64,000 nucleotides of DNA from Pontibacter ummariensis (GTDB lineage: Bacteria; Bacteroidota; Bacteroidia; Cytophagales; Hymenobacteraceae). Shown piece by piece: positions 1 to 10,583 of this stretch (position 1 is the stretch's first letter; each line of letters opens with the position of its first letter). The stretch lies in the NCBI RefSeq assembly GCF_900188175.1, contig NZ_FZOQ01000002.1:62001-126000 (forward strand). Reading direction: 5' to 3'. The notes beneath the pieces are model-generated. The model saw only the letters and a program-made list of their open reading frames with translations. It made no database searches and was not told where the DNA came from. A program made the position numbers and the translations under genes.

Positions 1-120
1 TTTGTTTGTATTTATAAATTTAGATATTGCTATATAGCTTTAGCAGATGCTTCTGTGAGGTTTAGGCAGCGCTACCGATAACTAGATTCTAAATACATAC
101 AAACTTATACAATTACCCAA

Positions 121-732
121 ATGGTACTTTTTTATCGCCGCCTCTGGCTGGCTCTGGCAGCAGGTGTTTGTTGCACGCTTAACTCGTGCCTTTTAGTAAC
201 AGAGGTTGTCCCCAACATTGCGGATGAGTTGAATCCCGCTCCGGCTCTGGTTACCTACACCCTTAAAAAAGGAGGGCACTATGCCGACTACAAGCCCATC
301 CGCATCCTAAGTACTGCGCGCATGAAATTCCAGGTCACCTTCGACAGTACGGCCATCTATACGACCACGCTAAAAAAGAACCAGGGCGATATTAACAAGC
401 TGTACGGCATGTCAGACTGCCGAACAGACCATCACACCAACAGCGCCCGTTTTGGCTGGAGATGGTACAAGGAGCAGCTAGAACTGCTTGCCTATACGTA
501 CAAGGACAAAGAGTTGTCTTATGAACTTATTGGGGCAGTACCGATCGGCGAACCGATTACCTGCGAACTGCGCATGGAGAAGCAACAGTATGTTTTCGAG
601 GCCAATGGAAAAAGGATAACCATGCCAAGGGGGTGTTCCGGAGAGGCAGATGGGTTACAGCTCTACCCGTACTTCGGGGGGAATGAAGCAGCCCCGCATG
701 ACATCACCATAAAGATCCGGGAACTACTCTAA
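121..732 (+). CDS. Putative lipoprotein of unknown function
   Basis: I do not recognise this 203-residue protein. The N-terminus is a short basic, hydrophobic signal segment ending in a lipobox (Leu20-Asn-Ser-Cys23), so it is probably lipidated on Cys23 and anchored in the envelope. The rest is soluble, with a beta-rich look and no motif I can name. It faces groEL on the opposite strand and the two share a bidirectional terminator at 801-830. The first 120 bases of the window are AT-rich and should hold its promoter. I chose the ATG because the signal peptide begins there. Expression and role cannot be inferred from the neighbours. Confidence 0.75.
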   Translation: MVLFYRRLWLALAAGVCCTLNSCLLVTEVVPNIADELNPAPALVTYTLKKGGHYADYKPIRILSTARMKFQVTFDSTAIYTTTLKKNQGDINKLYGMSDCRTDHHTNSARFGWRWYKEQLELLAYTYKDKELSYELIGAVPIGEPITCELRMEKQQYVFEANGKRITMPRGCSGEADGLQLYPYFGGNEAAPHDITIKIRELL

Positions 733-800
733 GCGAAACTGCCGAGTGGCGCTACTATAACGAACCAAGTTTGGTGTACAAGCGGTTTGGCTAAACGTAA

Positions 801-834
801 AAAGCCTCTGAGCGTTAACTCAGAGGCTTTTTTT
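801..834. terminator. Bidirectional intrinsic terminator between lipoprotein gene and groEL
   Basis: A perfect 12-bp stem (801-812 with 819-830), loop CGTTAA, is flanked by A-run and T-run. It lies between two convergent genes and can serve both strands. Confidence 0.85.
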
Positions 835-853
835 ATTTATCAGACGTATGATC

Positions 854-2506
<1,653 letters not shown>

Positions 2507-2526
2507 TTAAGTTTTACTTCTTGGGA

Positions 2527-2817
2527 TTAAAGGATTGCCAGGATATCAGACTCGCGCATGATCAGGTAATCGTTACCTTCCACAGAGATCTCAGTACCGG
2601 CATACTTGCCATACAACACCTGGTCGCCCACTTGTACCTGTGGCTTCATCAGAGCGCCCTGCTCAGATAACTTGCCTTCGCCAATGGCTACTACCTCTCC
2701 GCGTTGAGGCTTTTCTTTAGCAGTGTCAGGGATGATGATACCAGACTTGGTTTTTTCTTCTGCTGCAGCAGGAGCTACAATTACTCTGTCTGCTAATGGT
2801 TTAATGCTGATTGACAT
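2527..2817 (-). CDS. groES: 10-kDa co-chaperonin GroES
   Basis: GroES is the heptameric lid that caps the GroEL chamber. The protein has the usual 96 residues, with the N-terminal KPLADRV segment, the mobile-loop region rich in small residues ([12 protein letters not shown]) and the [11 protein letters not shown] core. It is the first gene of the groES-groEL operon. Its promoter must lie between 2818 and the secG terminator near 3022. Confidence 0.99.
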   Translation of the reverse strand: MSISIKPLADRVIVAPAAAEEKTKSGIIIPDTAKEKPQRGEVVAIGEGKLSEQGALMKPQVQVGDQVLYGKYAGTEISVEGNDYLIMRESDILAIL

Positions 2818-3010
2818 AGTTTTTGTTATTAGGTTATATTGTTTTTAATGCGTTAATAACACCTCTGCACTATCATTTCCTGTGCCAAGTGCATTTTCCT
2901 GCCATTTTAAGCCAAAATTTCAGTCTTTAACGCCTTTTCACCTGTCAGGTTCGGGAAAATGTGGCAGATGAGGGAACTTTTTTCGCATCATCTGTCATGC
3001 CTGTCACTGA

Positions 3011-3046
3011 CAAAAAACAAAAAAGCCGGTCACAGGGACCGGCTTT
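3011..3046 (-). terminator. Intrinsic terminator of the miaB-secG gene run
   Basis: Ten-bp stem (3022-3031 with 3037-3046), loop ACAGG, followed on the minus strand by a T-rich run. It sits just after the secG stop codon. Confidence 0.85.
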
Positions 3047-3074
3047 GCTATTGTAGCAGGAGGGAAGCTCCTTT

Positions 3075-3461
3075 TTATTCTGCGTCGTTTGCAGTATCGA
3101 CCATCTCAGGGATGTCACCAGCATCCGGAATCGTCGCGTTCTCTTCCACAGCGCCTGGCAAAGCACCTGGTGCCGCAGGTAACTGCGACTGACGCGCACG
3201 CTCTTCGTTAATGCTTCTGATCTGACCTTCGCCAGCCGTATCCAGCATCATGTGTGTGCCAAGGGTCAGCACGACTAAGGTGATGGCAAAACCCCAGGTT
3301 AATTTCTCAAGAAGATCTCCTGTCCGCTTTACGCCCATTAACTGGCTGGTGCTACCGCCAAACTGGCTGGACAGGCCACCTCCCTTGGGATTCTGTGCAA
3401 GTACAACCAACACAAGCAGCACGCAAACAAAGATAATGATACTGATAAGGGCGATATACAT
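3075..3461 (-). CDS. secG: Preprotein translocase subunit SecG
   Basis: SecG is the small membrane subunit of the SecYEG translocon that assists SecA-driven export. The 128-residue protein has two membrane helices (about residues 1-22 and 52-74). Between them is the cytoplasmic loop NPKGGGLSSQFGG...TSQLMG, typical of SecG. The C-terminal 50 residues are an acidic tail, as often seen in Bacteroidota SecG. It begins 1 bp after the stop of the acidic TPR-like gene, which implies translational coupling at the end of the miaB-lptE gene run. Confidence 0.95.
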   Translation of the reverse strand: MYIALISIIIFVCVLLVLVVLAQNPKGGGLSSQFGGSTSQLMGVKRTGDLLEKLTWGFAITLVVLTLGTHMMLDTAGEGQIRSINEERARQSQLPAAPGALPGAVEENATIPDAGDIPEMVDTANDAE

Positions 3462-3462
3462 G

Positions 3463-4872
3463 TTAATTCAGGTTTTGTAATTTTTCGATCTGTTCGGCAA
3501 AGTAACTCTTTTTTTCGGGATATTTCAAAATGAGTTGCTCATATATTTTAATGGCTTTCTTCTCCTTGCCTTGCTTTATAAAGATGTTGGCCAGGCTCTC
3601 GGAAGCGACCCCTTTCTTGATCTTTGTACTCTTCAGCGACAAATCCTCCTGCGGCTCCGGCTTCAACTTAATGTTGTTCATGGTCTTAAGCCGCGGGTTT
3701 AAGCGCAGAAACTGGTCGATGATGTTCAGCTGGTTATGCAGCGAAAGGGGAGCCTGCTCTACAGGCTTTTCCAGTTCATGGGTTTTACTGTACTCCAGGA
3801 TCAACTCCGGATGGAAGCCCTGCGGTCGCTGCCGGGTTACTTCATCCTTTAACTGCAGGGATTCCCCCATGCGGCTGGAGGCCATCCAGTAGCCCAGCGA
3901 GTCCTCGGCATACATCCGGTCAATTTCGCCAAAGGCGTAATTGATTTCTGCCTCCTCGGGCGCCGTTACCTTTCCCTCACCTAAGTCAGCTGAACGCTCC
4001 GTTAGCCTTTCCTCCTCCAGGTCGTCCTGTTCCGCTGCAGGGGCAGAAGGGGAGTACTCCTCTATATAGGCGTAAGAAGCTTGTACGAATGCCCGGCTTT
4101 CCTCTTCTATCAACTGCGCCAGCGTATCTTCTGAACCCTCTTGCCTTGCCCTTAGTTCATCTGCTGCCAGCTGTAACGTTTCATCCGCCAAGTCCGCTGC
4201 GGCAGGCCTTGTTTCTTCTGTTTCTTCCTCATCCGCACGCTGCGCCAACAGGTCGGTAAAGGAGGGGCTGAGGCTGTTAATTGTCAGGAGCAAGGCCAGT
4301 TCTGAATTCAGCTTTTCCATGGGCTGCTCCAGAATATCCTCTGTGGCGGCAAACTCTTCTAAGCTCTCATCCACAAAAAGTGCTTCATCTTCTTCCGCCT
4401 CTTCCGCTGTTTCTTGCTCGTAGCGCAAGGCTGTTTCAGGGATAGCTGTGGGCGCTTCCTCTTCCAGGACCTCCTCTTCATCAGGAACCACTTCAGCTGC
4501 TTCCGCATGAAAAGTTACGTTTTCTTCCTGCTCTTCCTCCTCTACAAAGACAAGCGTGTCTTCCTGTACTGGTATGACTGCTTCTTCCGCAGGCTGAACT
4601 TCCTCAATGGCCTGCTCGTCAAAAACAGGCTCCGGTGCTGGGGCGGTATAAATAATGCGCTTGAGCAGCTGACGATTGGTGGCATAGGCAGAGGCCCGCC
4701 GTAAGCGTTGCGTGGAGAGCATACTCCCTTTGTCGTAGGCCGACTTCGCTAAAAGCAGGTGTGCTGTCTGACAATAGGGGAAAGTAGCGGCCACCTTCTC
4801 CAGTTCTTCTGTTTGCTGGTCCGAGATGTTCGATACTTGCTGTATCAGTTTCAGGAAAGCTGATTTATTCAT
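3463..4872 (-). CDS. Acidic TPR-like protein of unknown function in lptE-secG operon
   Basis: This 469-residue protein has no signal peptide. The first 80 residues are helical and resemble a degenerate TPR domain. Residues about 90-330 are very rich in Glu and low in complexity. The last 50 residues look like a TPR pair (SESLANIFIKQGKEKKAIKIYEQL). It is probably a cytoplasmic scaffold, but I cannot name a function. It sits between lptE (30 bp upstream) and secG (1 bp downstream), a gene order I associate with Bacteroidota. That context suggests, but does not prove, a link to envelope export. Confidence 0.8.
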   Translation of the reverse strand: MNKSAFLKLIQQVSNISDQQTEELEKVAATFPYCQTAHLLLAKSAYDKGSMLSTQRLRRASAYATNRQLLKRIIYTAPAPEPVFDEQAIEEVQPAEEAVIPVQEDTLVFVEEEEQEENVTFHAEAAEVVPDEEEVLEEEAPTAIPETALRYEQETAEEAEEDEALFVDESLEEFAATEDILEQPMEKLNSELALLLTINSLSPSFTDLLAQRADEEETEETRPAAADLADETLQLAADELRARQEGSEDTLAQLIEEESRAFVQASYAYIEEYSPSAPAAEQDDLEEERLTERSADLGEGKVTAPEEAEINYAFGEIDRMYAEDSLGYWMASSRMGESLQLKDEVTRQRPQGFHPELILEYSKTHELEKPVEQAPLSLHNQLNIIDQFLRLNPRLKTMNNIKLKPEPQEDLSLKSTKIKKGVASESLANIFIKQGKEKKAIKIYEQLILKYPEKKSYFAEQIEKLQNLN

Positions 4873-4902
4873 GCTAGCTTGGCTAATTGTTACAGCTGTT
4901 GG

Positions 4903-5430
4903 CTACCAGTCTGCCACGGTTTTATTGAACACGTCCGCAACAAGGCGTTCTGTCAGCTGCTCTATCTGTGCCGTGGACAACTGCGTGATGTCCAGGTCCT
5001 GCGGAAAATCCTGGGAGATAGAGAAGAGCCTGTCGAAGTCCTTTTCCGGCTGCTTGGCATTAGCAAAACGGATCTGCACGCCCAGTGTCAGGCGGTTCAG
5101 GCCGGCAATGTCTTGCTGCCCCTCGCGCTGTATTGCGGCAGGGGTATAGGTAAAGCTAACAATCTGCCCCTCTAATTGCAAGTCTCCTTCTCCCTGCGCC
5201 AGGATCAGGTTCGTGTTGCGGCGGTAGTACTCCTTAAAGTTATTTGTCACGATCAGCGACAGGTTAGAGGGGCCCTCACCGGTGCTGTTCTCGAACGTCT
5301 GGATGGTGATGCTCTTGATATCCGGGGATATGGTAGTACCTGTAAAAGAATAAATGCCACAGCTATTGCAGACTAGCAGCAGTAGCACCAAGGCAACGTT
5401 TAATAAGAGGGTTCTAGTCTTCAATGTCAT
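4903..5430 (-). CDS. lptE: LPS-assembly lipoprotein LptE
   Basis: LptE is an outer-membrane lipoprotein that plugs the LptD barrel and delivers lipopolysaccharide to the cell surface. The 175-residue protein has a signal peptide ending in a lipobox (Cys-Asn-Ser-Cys, lipidated Cys about residue 24). It is followed by GIYSFTGTTISPDIKSI and the central 'NFKEYYRRNTNL' segment typical of Bacteroidota LptE. Its start overlaps the 3' end of the sigma-54-type activator by 17 bp, so the two are co-transcribed. Confidence rests on the lipobox, length and motif pattern. Confidence 0.88.
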   Translation of the reverse strand: MTLKTRTLLLNVALVLLLLVCNSCGIYSFTGTTISPDIKSITIQTFENSTGEGPSNLSLIVTNNFKEYYRRNTNLILAQGEGDLQLEGQIVSFTYTPAAIQREGQQDIAGLNRLTLGVQIRFANAKQPEKDFDRLFSISQDFPQDLDITQLSTAQIEQLTERLVADVFNKTVADW

Positions 5431-6685
5431 ACTGCTTTAACTTGCGGTACAGGGTACGCTCAGAGATGCCCAGGTCCTGCGCCGCGTACTTCCGTTTGTT
5501 ATGATGCTTTTTCAGTGCCTTCAGGATAAGTTCCCGCTCTTTGTCTTCGAGCGAAAGGCTTTCTTCCTCTGTCTCGTGCGAGATGTCCTCTACCTTATGC
5601 TCCTCGTAGTCTCTTGCCGGAGTCTGTTTGATCGGTAAGTAATAAGGCTCCTTGTGTACCGGCTCCTGCTGATAGCTGCGCCCGTTAAACTGCTCGATAT
5701 TTTCAAACAGGTGGCCGTGCTCTTTCAGCAGCTCTTCGTCGTTTGGTTGATGTGCCAGCATATCAAAGACAAGCTTCTTAAGCTCGGAGACATCCCGGCG
5801 CATGTCGAACAGTACCTTATACAGCAAATCCCGCTCCGAAAAAGACTGGTCGCCTCCCTGCTCCCTTGCCAGTACGGCAGGAAGGCTGCTAACCTGATCA
5901 TGCGGCAGGTAAGCGCGCAATTTAGGGGCATCTACCTCCCGGTCATACTCCAGCACCGATATCTGTTCTACAATGTTCTTTAGCTGGCGTATGTTCCCCG
6001 GAAAGCGGAAATTAAGCAATTCCTGCACGGCATCTGGGGTTAAAGTGATAGGGGCTACCTTATACTTTTCAGAGAAATCAGAGGCAAACTTTCTGAACAG
6101 CAGGTGAATATCTTCCCCACGTTCACGTAGTGGTGGAACCGTGATGGGCACGGTGTTGAGGCGGTAGTACAGGTCCTCGCGGAACAGGCCTTTTTCCACA
6201 GCACTGATCAGGTTCACATTCGTGGCGGCAACCACACGCACGTCGGTCTTCTGTACCTTAGAGGAGCCCACTTTGATGAACTCTCCGTTCTCCAACACGC
6301 GCAACAGGCGTGCCTGCGTACCCAGTGGCATTTCCCCGATCTCATCCAGGAAAATAGTGCCCCCGTCTGTTACCTCAAAATAACCTTTGCGTGCTTCCTG
6401 CGCACCCGTAAAGGAGCCTTTTTCGTGGCCGAACAATTCGGAGTCTATGGTGCCTTCCGGTATAGCGCCACAGTTAATGGCGATAAACTGCCCATGCTTG
6501 CGCGGGCTAAGCTGGTGAATGATCTTTGAGAAGGATTCTTTTCCGCTACCACTCTCACCGGTGATCAGCACCGTCATGTCTGTAGGAGCCACCTGCACGG
6601 CTACCTGTATGGCATGGTTTAGCAAAGGAGAGTTTCCAATAATACCAAACCGTTGTTTTATGCTTTGTATATCGATGTTGCGCAT
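5414..6685 (-). CDS. Sigma-54-type AAA+ transcriptional activator, Fis-type HTH
   Basis: The protein (423 residues from the chosen start) is an enhancer-binding activator without an N-terminal receiver or sensor domain; the AAA+ module begins almost at once. Walker A is at about residues 43-49 (GESGSGK), the sigma-54 contact loop is GSFTGA at 90-95 (Ala replaced by Ser compared with GAFTGA), and Walker B TIFLDE is at 110-115. A Fis-type helix-turn-helix ends the protein (YAAQDLGISERTLYRKL). A longer frame starts at 6826, but its extra 47 residues translate an intergenic repeat, so I use the ATG at 6685. It overlaps lptE and follows miaB. With no sensor domain its signal is unknown. Confidence 0.9.
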   Translation of the reverse strand: MRNIDIQSIKQRFGIIGNSPLLNHAIQVAVQVAPTDMTVLITGESGSGKESFSKIIHQLSPRKHGQFIAINCGAIPEGTIDSELFGHEKGSFTGAQEARKGYFEVTDGGTIFLDEIGEMPLGTQARLLRVLENGEFIKVGSSKVQKTDVRVVAATNVNLISAVEKGLFREDLYYRLNTVPITVPPLRERGEDIHLLFRKFASDFSEKYKVAPITLTPDAVQELLNFRFPGNIRQLKNIVEQISVLEYDREVDAPKLRAYLPHDQVSSLPAVLAREQGGDQSFSERDLLYKVLFDMRRDVSELKKLVFDMLAHQPNDEELLKEHGHLFENIEQFNGRSYQQEPVHKEPYYLPIKQTPARDYEEHKVEDISHETEEESLSLEDKERELILKALKKHHNKRKYAAQDLGISERTLYRKLKQYDIED

Positions 6686-6690
6686 TTCTT

Positions 6691-6788
6691 GATTTGTAAA
6701 TTTGAAGATGTGCAGATTTGAAAATGAATTTGAAAACGTTCTGTTGAGTACAATTTTCAAATCTTCAAATTTTCTAATCTCCAAATCT
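6691..6788. repeat. Imperfect inverted repeat of the 'TTTGAAGAT' intergenic family
   Basis: Between miaB and the activator gene lie two arms built from the words GATTTG, AATTTGAAGAT and GATTTGAAAAT (6691-6725 and the reverse complement at about 6752-6788), with a central loop. The miaB stop codon is inside the right arm. Similar words flank the terminator at 15456-15594. It looks like a small non-autonomous intergenic repeat. Confidence 0.65.
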
Positions 6789-8217
6789 AGCCTACCGCTT
6801 CCCCGAAGAGGGTCCCCACGCTGCAATCGTGCACAAACACGTTTACATAGTCCCCTTTCTTATAATGCTTTTTGTCGAAGATGACCACTTTGTTCTGGTC
6901 GTTGCGGCCACTCAATTGCTCATCAGACTTTTTAGAGAAGCCCTCCACCAACACGCGGTGCACTTTCCCGACATCGCGCTTGTTGCGGTTCAGGGATGTT
7001 TCCCGCTGCTTCTCGATGATCTCTGCCAAACGGCGCTTCTTTACTTCCAGCGGAATGTCATCCTCCAGCTTACGGGCCGCCAAAGTGCCAGGGCGCTCAG
7101 AGTAAAAGAACATGTAGGAATAGTCGTACTGCACGTAGTCCATCAACGAAAGCGTGTCCTGGTGTTCTTCCTCGGTTTCAGTGCAGAAACCGGCGATCAT
7201 ATCCGAAGAGATACCGCAGTCTTCGCCCAGGATAGCGCGGATCGCGTCTACCCGGTTCAGGTACCACTCACGGTCGTAGGTACGGTTCATGAGTTCCAGC
7301 ACGCGTGAGTTGCCACTCTGCGCTGGCAGGTGAATGTATTTACAGATGTTGTCGTACTTCTTCATGGTGTGCAACACTTCGTCTGTAATGTCTTTCGGGT
7401 GAGAAGTAGAGAAGCGCACACGCAGATCCGGACTTACCAGGGCTACTTTCTCCAGTAGCTGGGCAAAGTTGACGCTCTCTGTTCCATCTTCGGACGCCCA
7501 CTTATAAGAGTCCACGTTCTGACCAAGCAGCGTAACCTCTTTGTAGCCGTTCTCTACGAGTTGCTGTGCCTCGCGCACGATGGAATAGGCATCCCGGCTG
7601 CGCTCCCGGCCCCGGGTAAACGGCACCACGCAGAAAGAACACATGTTATCACAGCCACGCATGATGGAGATAAAGGCGCTGACGCCATTGCTGTTCAGGC
7701 GGATGGGGTTGATGTCTGCATAGGTTTCCTCGCGCGAAAGCAACACATTCACGGCTTTCTGGCCGCCGTCTACCTCATTGATCAAATTCGGCAGGTCGCG
7801 GTAGGCATCCGGGCCTACGACCAGGTCCACAATCTTTTCTTCTTCCAGCAGTGACTTTTTCAGGCGCTCCGCCATACACCCCAGGATGCCTATCATCATC
7901 TCGGGCTTCTTTTTCTTGTAATAGTTGATCTGGCCCAGGCGGTTACGCACCGTCTGCTCGGCTTTCTCCCGAATGGAGCAGGTATTGAGAAACACCAGGT
8001 CTGCCTGCTCGATGTTGGAAGTGGTATCGAAGCCCTGCTCAAACATGATGGACGACACAATCTCACTGTCAGAGAAGTTCATCTGGCAGCCGTAGCTTTC
8101 TATATATAATTTCCGCGCCTTTCCTGTGTTGGTTTCTTCACTAACCTTCGTTTCGCAGGCAGCGGCCTGCTCAGGTGTGCGGTTGTCGATAAAATCTAAA
8201 TCTACTATTGGATCCAT
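6787..8217 (-). CDS. miaB: tRNA-2-methylthio-N6-dimethylallyladenosine synthase MiaB
   Basis: MiaB is a radical-SAM methylthiotransferase that converts i6A37 to ms2i6A37 in tRNAs reading UNN codons. The 476-residue protein has the N-terminal UPF0004 cluster cysteines (C44 in YGCQMN, C80, C114), the radical-SAM CxxxCxxC (C189, C193, C196) and a C-terminal TRAM domain. It heads the minus-strand run to secG; a TATATTTG box lies 20 bp upstream of its ATG. MiaE (14.8 kb) and MtaB (19 kb), also acting on position 37, are encoded nearby. Confidence 0.97.
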   Translation of the reverse strand: MDPIVDLDFIDNRTPEQAAACETKVSEETNTGKARKLYIESYGCQMNFSDSEIVSSIMFEQGFDTTSNIEQADLVFLNTCSIREKAEQTVRNRLGQINYYKKKKPEMMIGILGCMAERLKKSLLEEEKIVDLVVGPDAYRDLPNLINEVDGGQKAVNVLLSREETYADINPIRLNSNGVSAFISIMRGCDNMCSFCVVPFTRGRERSRDAYSIVREAQQLVENGYKEVTLLGQNVDSYKWASEDGTESVNFAQLLEKVALVSPDLRVRFSTSHPKDITDEVLHTMKKYDNICKYIHLPAQSGNSRVLELMNRTYDREWYLNRVDAIRAILGEDCGISSDMIAGFCTETEEEHQDTLSLMDYVQYDYSYMFFYSERPGTLAARKLEDDIPLEVKKRRLAEIIEKQRETSLNRNKRDVGKVHRVLVEGFSKKSDEQLSGRNDQNKVVIFDKKHYKKGDYVNVFVHDCSVGTLFGEAVG

Positions 8218-8236
8218 ATTTTTACTGTTACAGCTA

Positions 8237-8244
8237 CAAATATA
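8237..8244 (-). promoter_or_regulatory. Candidate -7 box (TATATTTG) of miaB
   Basis: Matches the Bacteroidota sigma-A -7 consensus TAnnTTTG on the minus strand, ending 19 bp before the miaB ATG. No convincing -33 TTG is seen at the usual spacing. Confidence 0.5.
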
Positions 8245-8396
8245 CTATAATGTTCTCAAAGGTGTGACAGAATGGCAGACGCAATTAAAGAATTATGGTC
8301 GATGAGTAAAAACCGCCAAAACAGGCAAACGACAAGAGGCTTATCCCTAAGCTTTTAAAAAAGGTGCTTCAGCCAACCTACCCCTGAAAGACACCG

Positions 8397-9689
8397 CTAC
8401 CAAGCCTGGTTCAGTACTTTCAGCATGGCCTGCGCCTTCAGCAAACACTCTTCGTACTCCTTTTCGGGATCCGCATCATAGGTAATGGCGCTGCCTACCA
8501 TAAATGACAGGTAGCCCTCACTGGCATTGTACTGAATGCTCCGTATCACCACATTAAAGTCGCAGTCGCCATTAGGCTTTATGTAGCCGATGGTGCCGGA
8601 GTAGAGGCCTCGTTTCGTAGACTCCAGTTCTTCAATAAGCTGCATCGCGCTGATCTTGGGTGCCCCCGTCATGCTGCCCATGGGGAAAGCCCCCTGCAAG
8701 GCGTCCACCAGGTCCATCTCCGGCCGTAGCTTACCGCTTATGGTAGAGATCATTTGCCACACTTGCCTAAAGCCATAGATTCCGAACATTTCCTCGACCT
8801 GCACGGTTCCGATGGCACAGGAACGACTGAGATCGTTGCGCACCAGGTCCACGATCATCATGTTCTCGGCCAGTTCCTTTTCATCATGCCGCAGCTGTTG
8901 GCGTAGCCGTTCATCTTCTTCCGGCGTTACCCCCCGTCGGATGGTTCCCTTGATAGGCTGTGAGATTAGCTTGTTCCCTTCCTTTTTCAGGAAACGCTCT
9001 GGCGATGCGCACAGCAAGTATTTGTCGTGCAGCTTAAAGTAACCGGAAAAAGGAGTAGGGGAAGCTTGGTGCAGGGCCAGGTAGAGCGGGAGAGGCGCCA
9101 CTTGTACATTGTCCGCATAAAACTCAATACAGTAGTTTAACTCATACACGTCTCCTTCCCGGATCCGCTTCCGCATCTGCGCTACGTCATGCAGGTACTT
9201 TTCTTTGGAAACGCGTTGCCTGATCTGTACTTTTTTAGGACTAGCTGGCTGTGGCGTCGGAACAGCTAGTATGGCCGCCAAAGCGTCTTTCGCGTGAGCA
9301 GCAGGCGTACAGATGCTTATGCTATTCTCTTTAAAGTAAAAGAAGACTTCTGGCGAAAAGAAATGAACAGAAGGGAAGCCCAACTTATCCGGGTGCTGAC
9401 TACTTAACCGCTCAACTTGGTTCTTCAGATCATAGGTTAAAAACCCACACAGCAAGCCCTGCCTCTGCTGTAGCAGGTGCCGTAGACTATCAAAAGCATG
9501 GGCTTCATCTAAGGGAATGCTGCCGGAAGAAACGGCGAGCAAATGCGCAAAGCCACCGTGCGGGTAAGTTGCGTGCCCCGGGCTATAGTAGGCTACATGA
9601 GGGTACTGGTTTGCCCAGGCCAGCGCCTTTAACCGGAACTCATCCAATGGGATGGGCAGCTCTTTAGCCGTGATGGTATGCGTAAACAT
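8397..9689 (-). CDS. pabB: Aminodeoxychorismate synthase component I (PabB)
   Basis: PabB aminates chorismate to 4-amino-4-deoxychorismate in p-aminobenzoate/folate synthesis. The chorismate-binding domain fills the C-terminal two thirds (SKEKYLHDV...; MGSMTGAPK; YSGTIGYI). The sequence PIKGTIRRG has Lys (about residue 247) where anthranilate synthase has Ala; this points to PabB, not TrpE. I start at the ATG at 9689 (430 residues); an in-frame TTG lies three codons upstream. No amidotransferase (PabA) gene is adjacent. A class IV aminotransferase at 52.9 kb could supply the lyase step. Confidence 0.9.
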   Translation of the reverse strand: MFTHTITAKELPIPLDEFRLKALAWANQYPHVAYYSPGHATYPHGGFAHLLAVSSGSIPLDEAHAFDSLRHLLQQRQGLLCGFLTYDLKNQVERLSSQHPDKLGFPSVHFFSPEVFFYFKENSISICTPAAHAKDALAAILAVPTPQPASPKKVQIRQRVSKEKYLHDVAQMRKRIREGDVYELNYCIEFYADNVQVAPLPLYLALHQASPTPFSGYFKLHDKYLLCASPERFLKKEGNKLISQPIKGTIRRGVTPEEDERLRQQLRHDEKELAENMMIVDLVRNDLSRSCAIGTVQVEEMFGIYGFRQVWQMISTISGKLRPEMDLVDALQGAFPMGSMTGAPKISAMQLIEELESTKRGLYSGTIGYIKPNGDCDFNVVIRSIQYNASEGYLSFMVGSAITYDADPEKEYEECLLKAQAMLKVLNQAW

Positions 9690-9782
9690 GTTATGCAAAA
9701 GATATGGTGCAGCGCACCTGTGTCTCTTCTCTACGTTTTGTTAAAGGAGGAACCTGTTGCGCAGGCCTGCCTTGGGGCAATA

Positions 9783-9814
9783 AAAAAAGGATGGGCGAAG
9801 CCATCCTTTTTTCT
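9783..9814 (-). terminator. Intrinsic terminator of the Nif3/zinc-ribbon operon
   Basis: Twelve-bp stem AAAAAAGGATGG / CCATCCTTTTTT (9783-9794 with 9801-9812), six-base loop. It is just downstream of the zinc-ribbon gene on the minus strand. Confidence 0.85.
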
Positions 9815-9848
9815 GTATCCATAAAGATTCTTTAGCTACTCTGCGAGC

Positions 9849-10580
9849 TTAGTAAACGCGCTGCTCTACACCAGCCAAAATACGACCGCAGTGCTCGCAC
9901 ACGATCACCTTTTTCTGGGCGGCAATGTCTGCTTGGCGCTGCGGAGGAACTGTGTTGAAGCAGCCACCACAGGCATCGCGCTTCACGGTTACAACAGCCA
10001 GGCCATTGCGTACGTTTCTGCGGATACGGGTATAGGCACTTAACAGACGCTCCTCAATATCCTGTGCTGCGCTTTCTCTTTCCTGCTCCAGACCCTTTTC
10101 TTCGCCTTCGCTTTCAGAAACGATCTGCTCTAGTTCTTTCTTCTTATTGTCAAGGTCCTTGCGGCGCTCTTCCAGGCGGTTCTTGGTGCCTTCGATCTCG
10201 TTGATCTTCTGCTCAATCTGGTAGTGTGCCTCCTTGATCTTCTTCTCGCTGATCTGGATCTCCAGTTTCTGCAGTTCTATTTCTTTGGTGATGGCATCGT
10301 ATTCGCGGTTGTTGCGAACATTCTGCTGCTGCTCTTCATATTTGCGAATCAGGCCTTCAGCGTCTTTGATGGCCTGCTTGCGCTGTGCAATGCTCTCATT
10401 CAGTCCGGCAACCTCATCATCAAACTTACGAACCCTTACCTCATAGCCTTCAATCTCATCCTCAAGGTCACGAACCTCTTCAGGGAGGTCTCCTCTAACT
10501 CTTCTAATTTCATCAAGTTGTGAATCGATGCTCTGAAGCCTCATAAGAGCTTCCAGTTTGCTGGCTACAGTACTTTCCAT
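9849..10580 (-). CDS. C4-type zinc-ribbon coiled-coil protein (DUF164-like)
   Basis: The 243-residue protein is a long coiled coil (about residues 10-175, rich in Glu/Lys/Gln heptads) followed by a C-terminal zinc ribbon with paired cysteines (CGGC...CEHC). This architecture fits the widespread zf-RING_7/DUF164 family, thought to bind nucleic acid; its exact role is not established. It starts 3 bp after the Nif3-like gene stops, so the two form an operon, a pairing common in Bacteroidota. It ends at a strong terminator. Confidence 0.9.
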   Translation of the reverse strand: MESTVASKLEALMRLQSIDSQLDEIRRVRGDLPEEVRDLEDEIEGYEVRVRKFDDEVAGLNESIAQRKQAIKDAEGLIRKYEEQQQNVRNNREYDAITKEIELQKLEIQISEKKIKEAHYQIEQKINEIEGTKNRLEERRKDLDNKKKELEQIVSESEGEEKGLEQERESAAQDIEERLLSAYTRIRRNVRNGLAVVTVKRDACGGCFNTVPPQRQADIAAQKKVIVCEHCGRILAGVEQRVY

Positions 10581-10583
10581 GTA

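Noticed and set aside
2866..2893. TGCACT-N16-AGTGCA upstream of groES as a CIRCE element
   Set aside because: The arms are short and the spacer is 16, not 9; it does not match TTAGCACTC-N9-GAGTGCTAA.
6686..6826. 47-codon N-terminal extension of the sigma-54-type activator
   Set aside because: The extension is translated from an intergenic repeat and the end of miaB; the family starts near the ATG at 6685.
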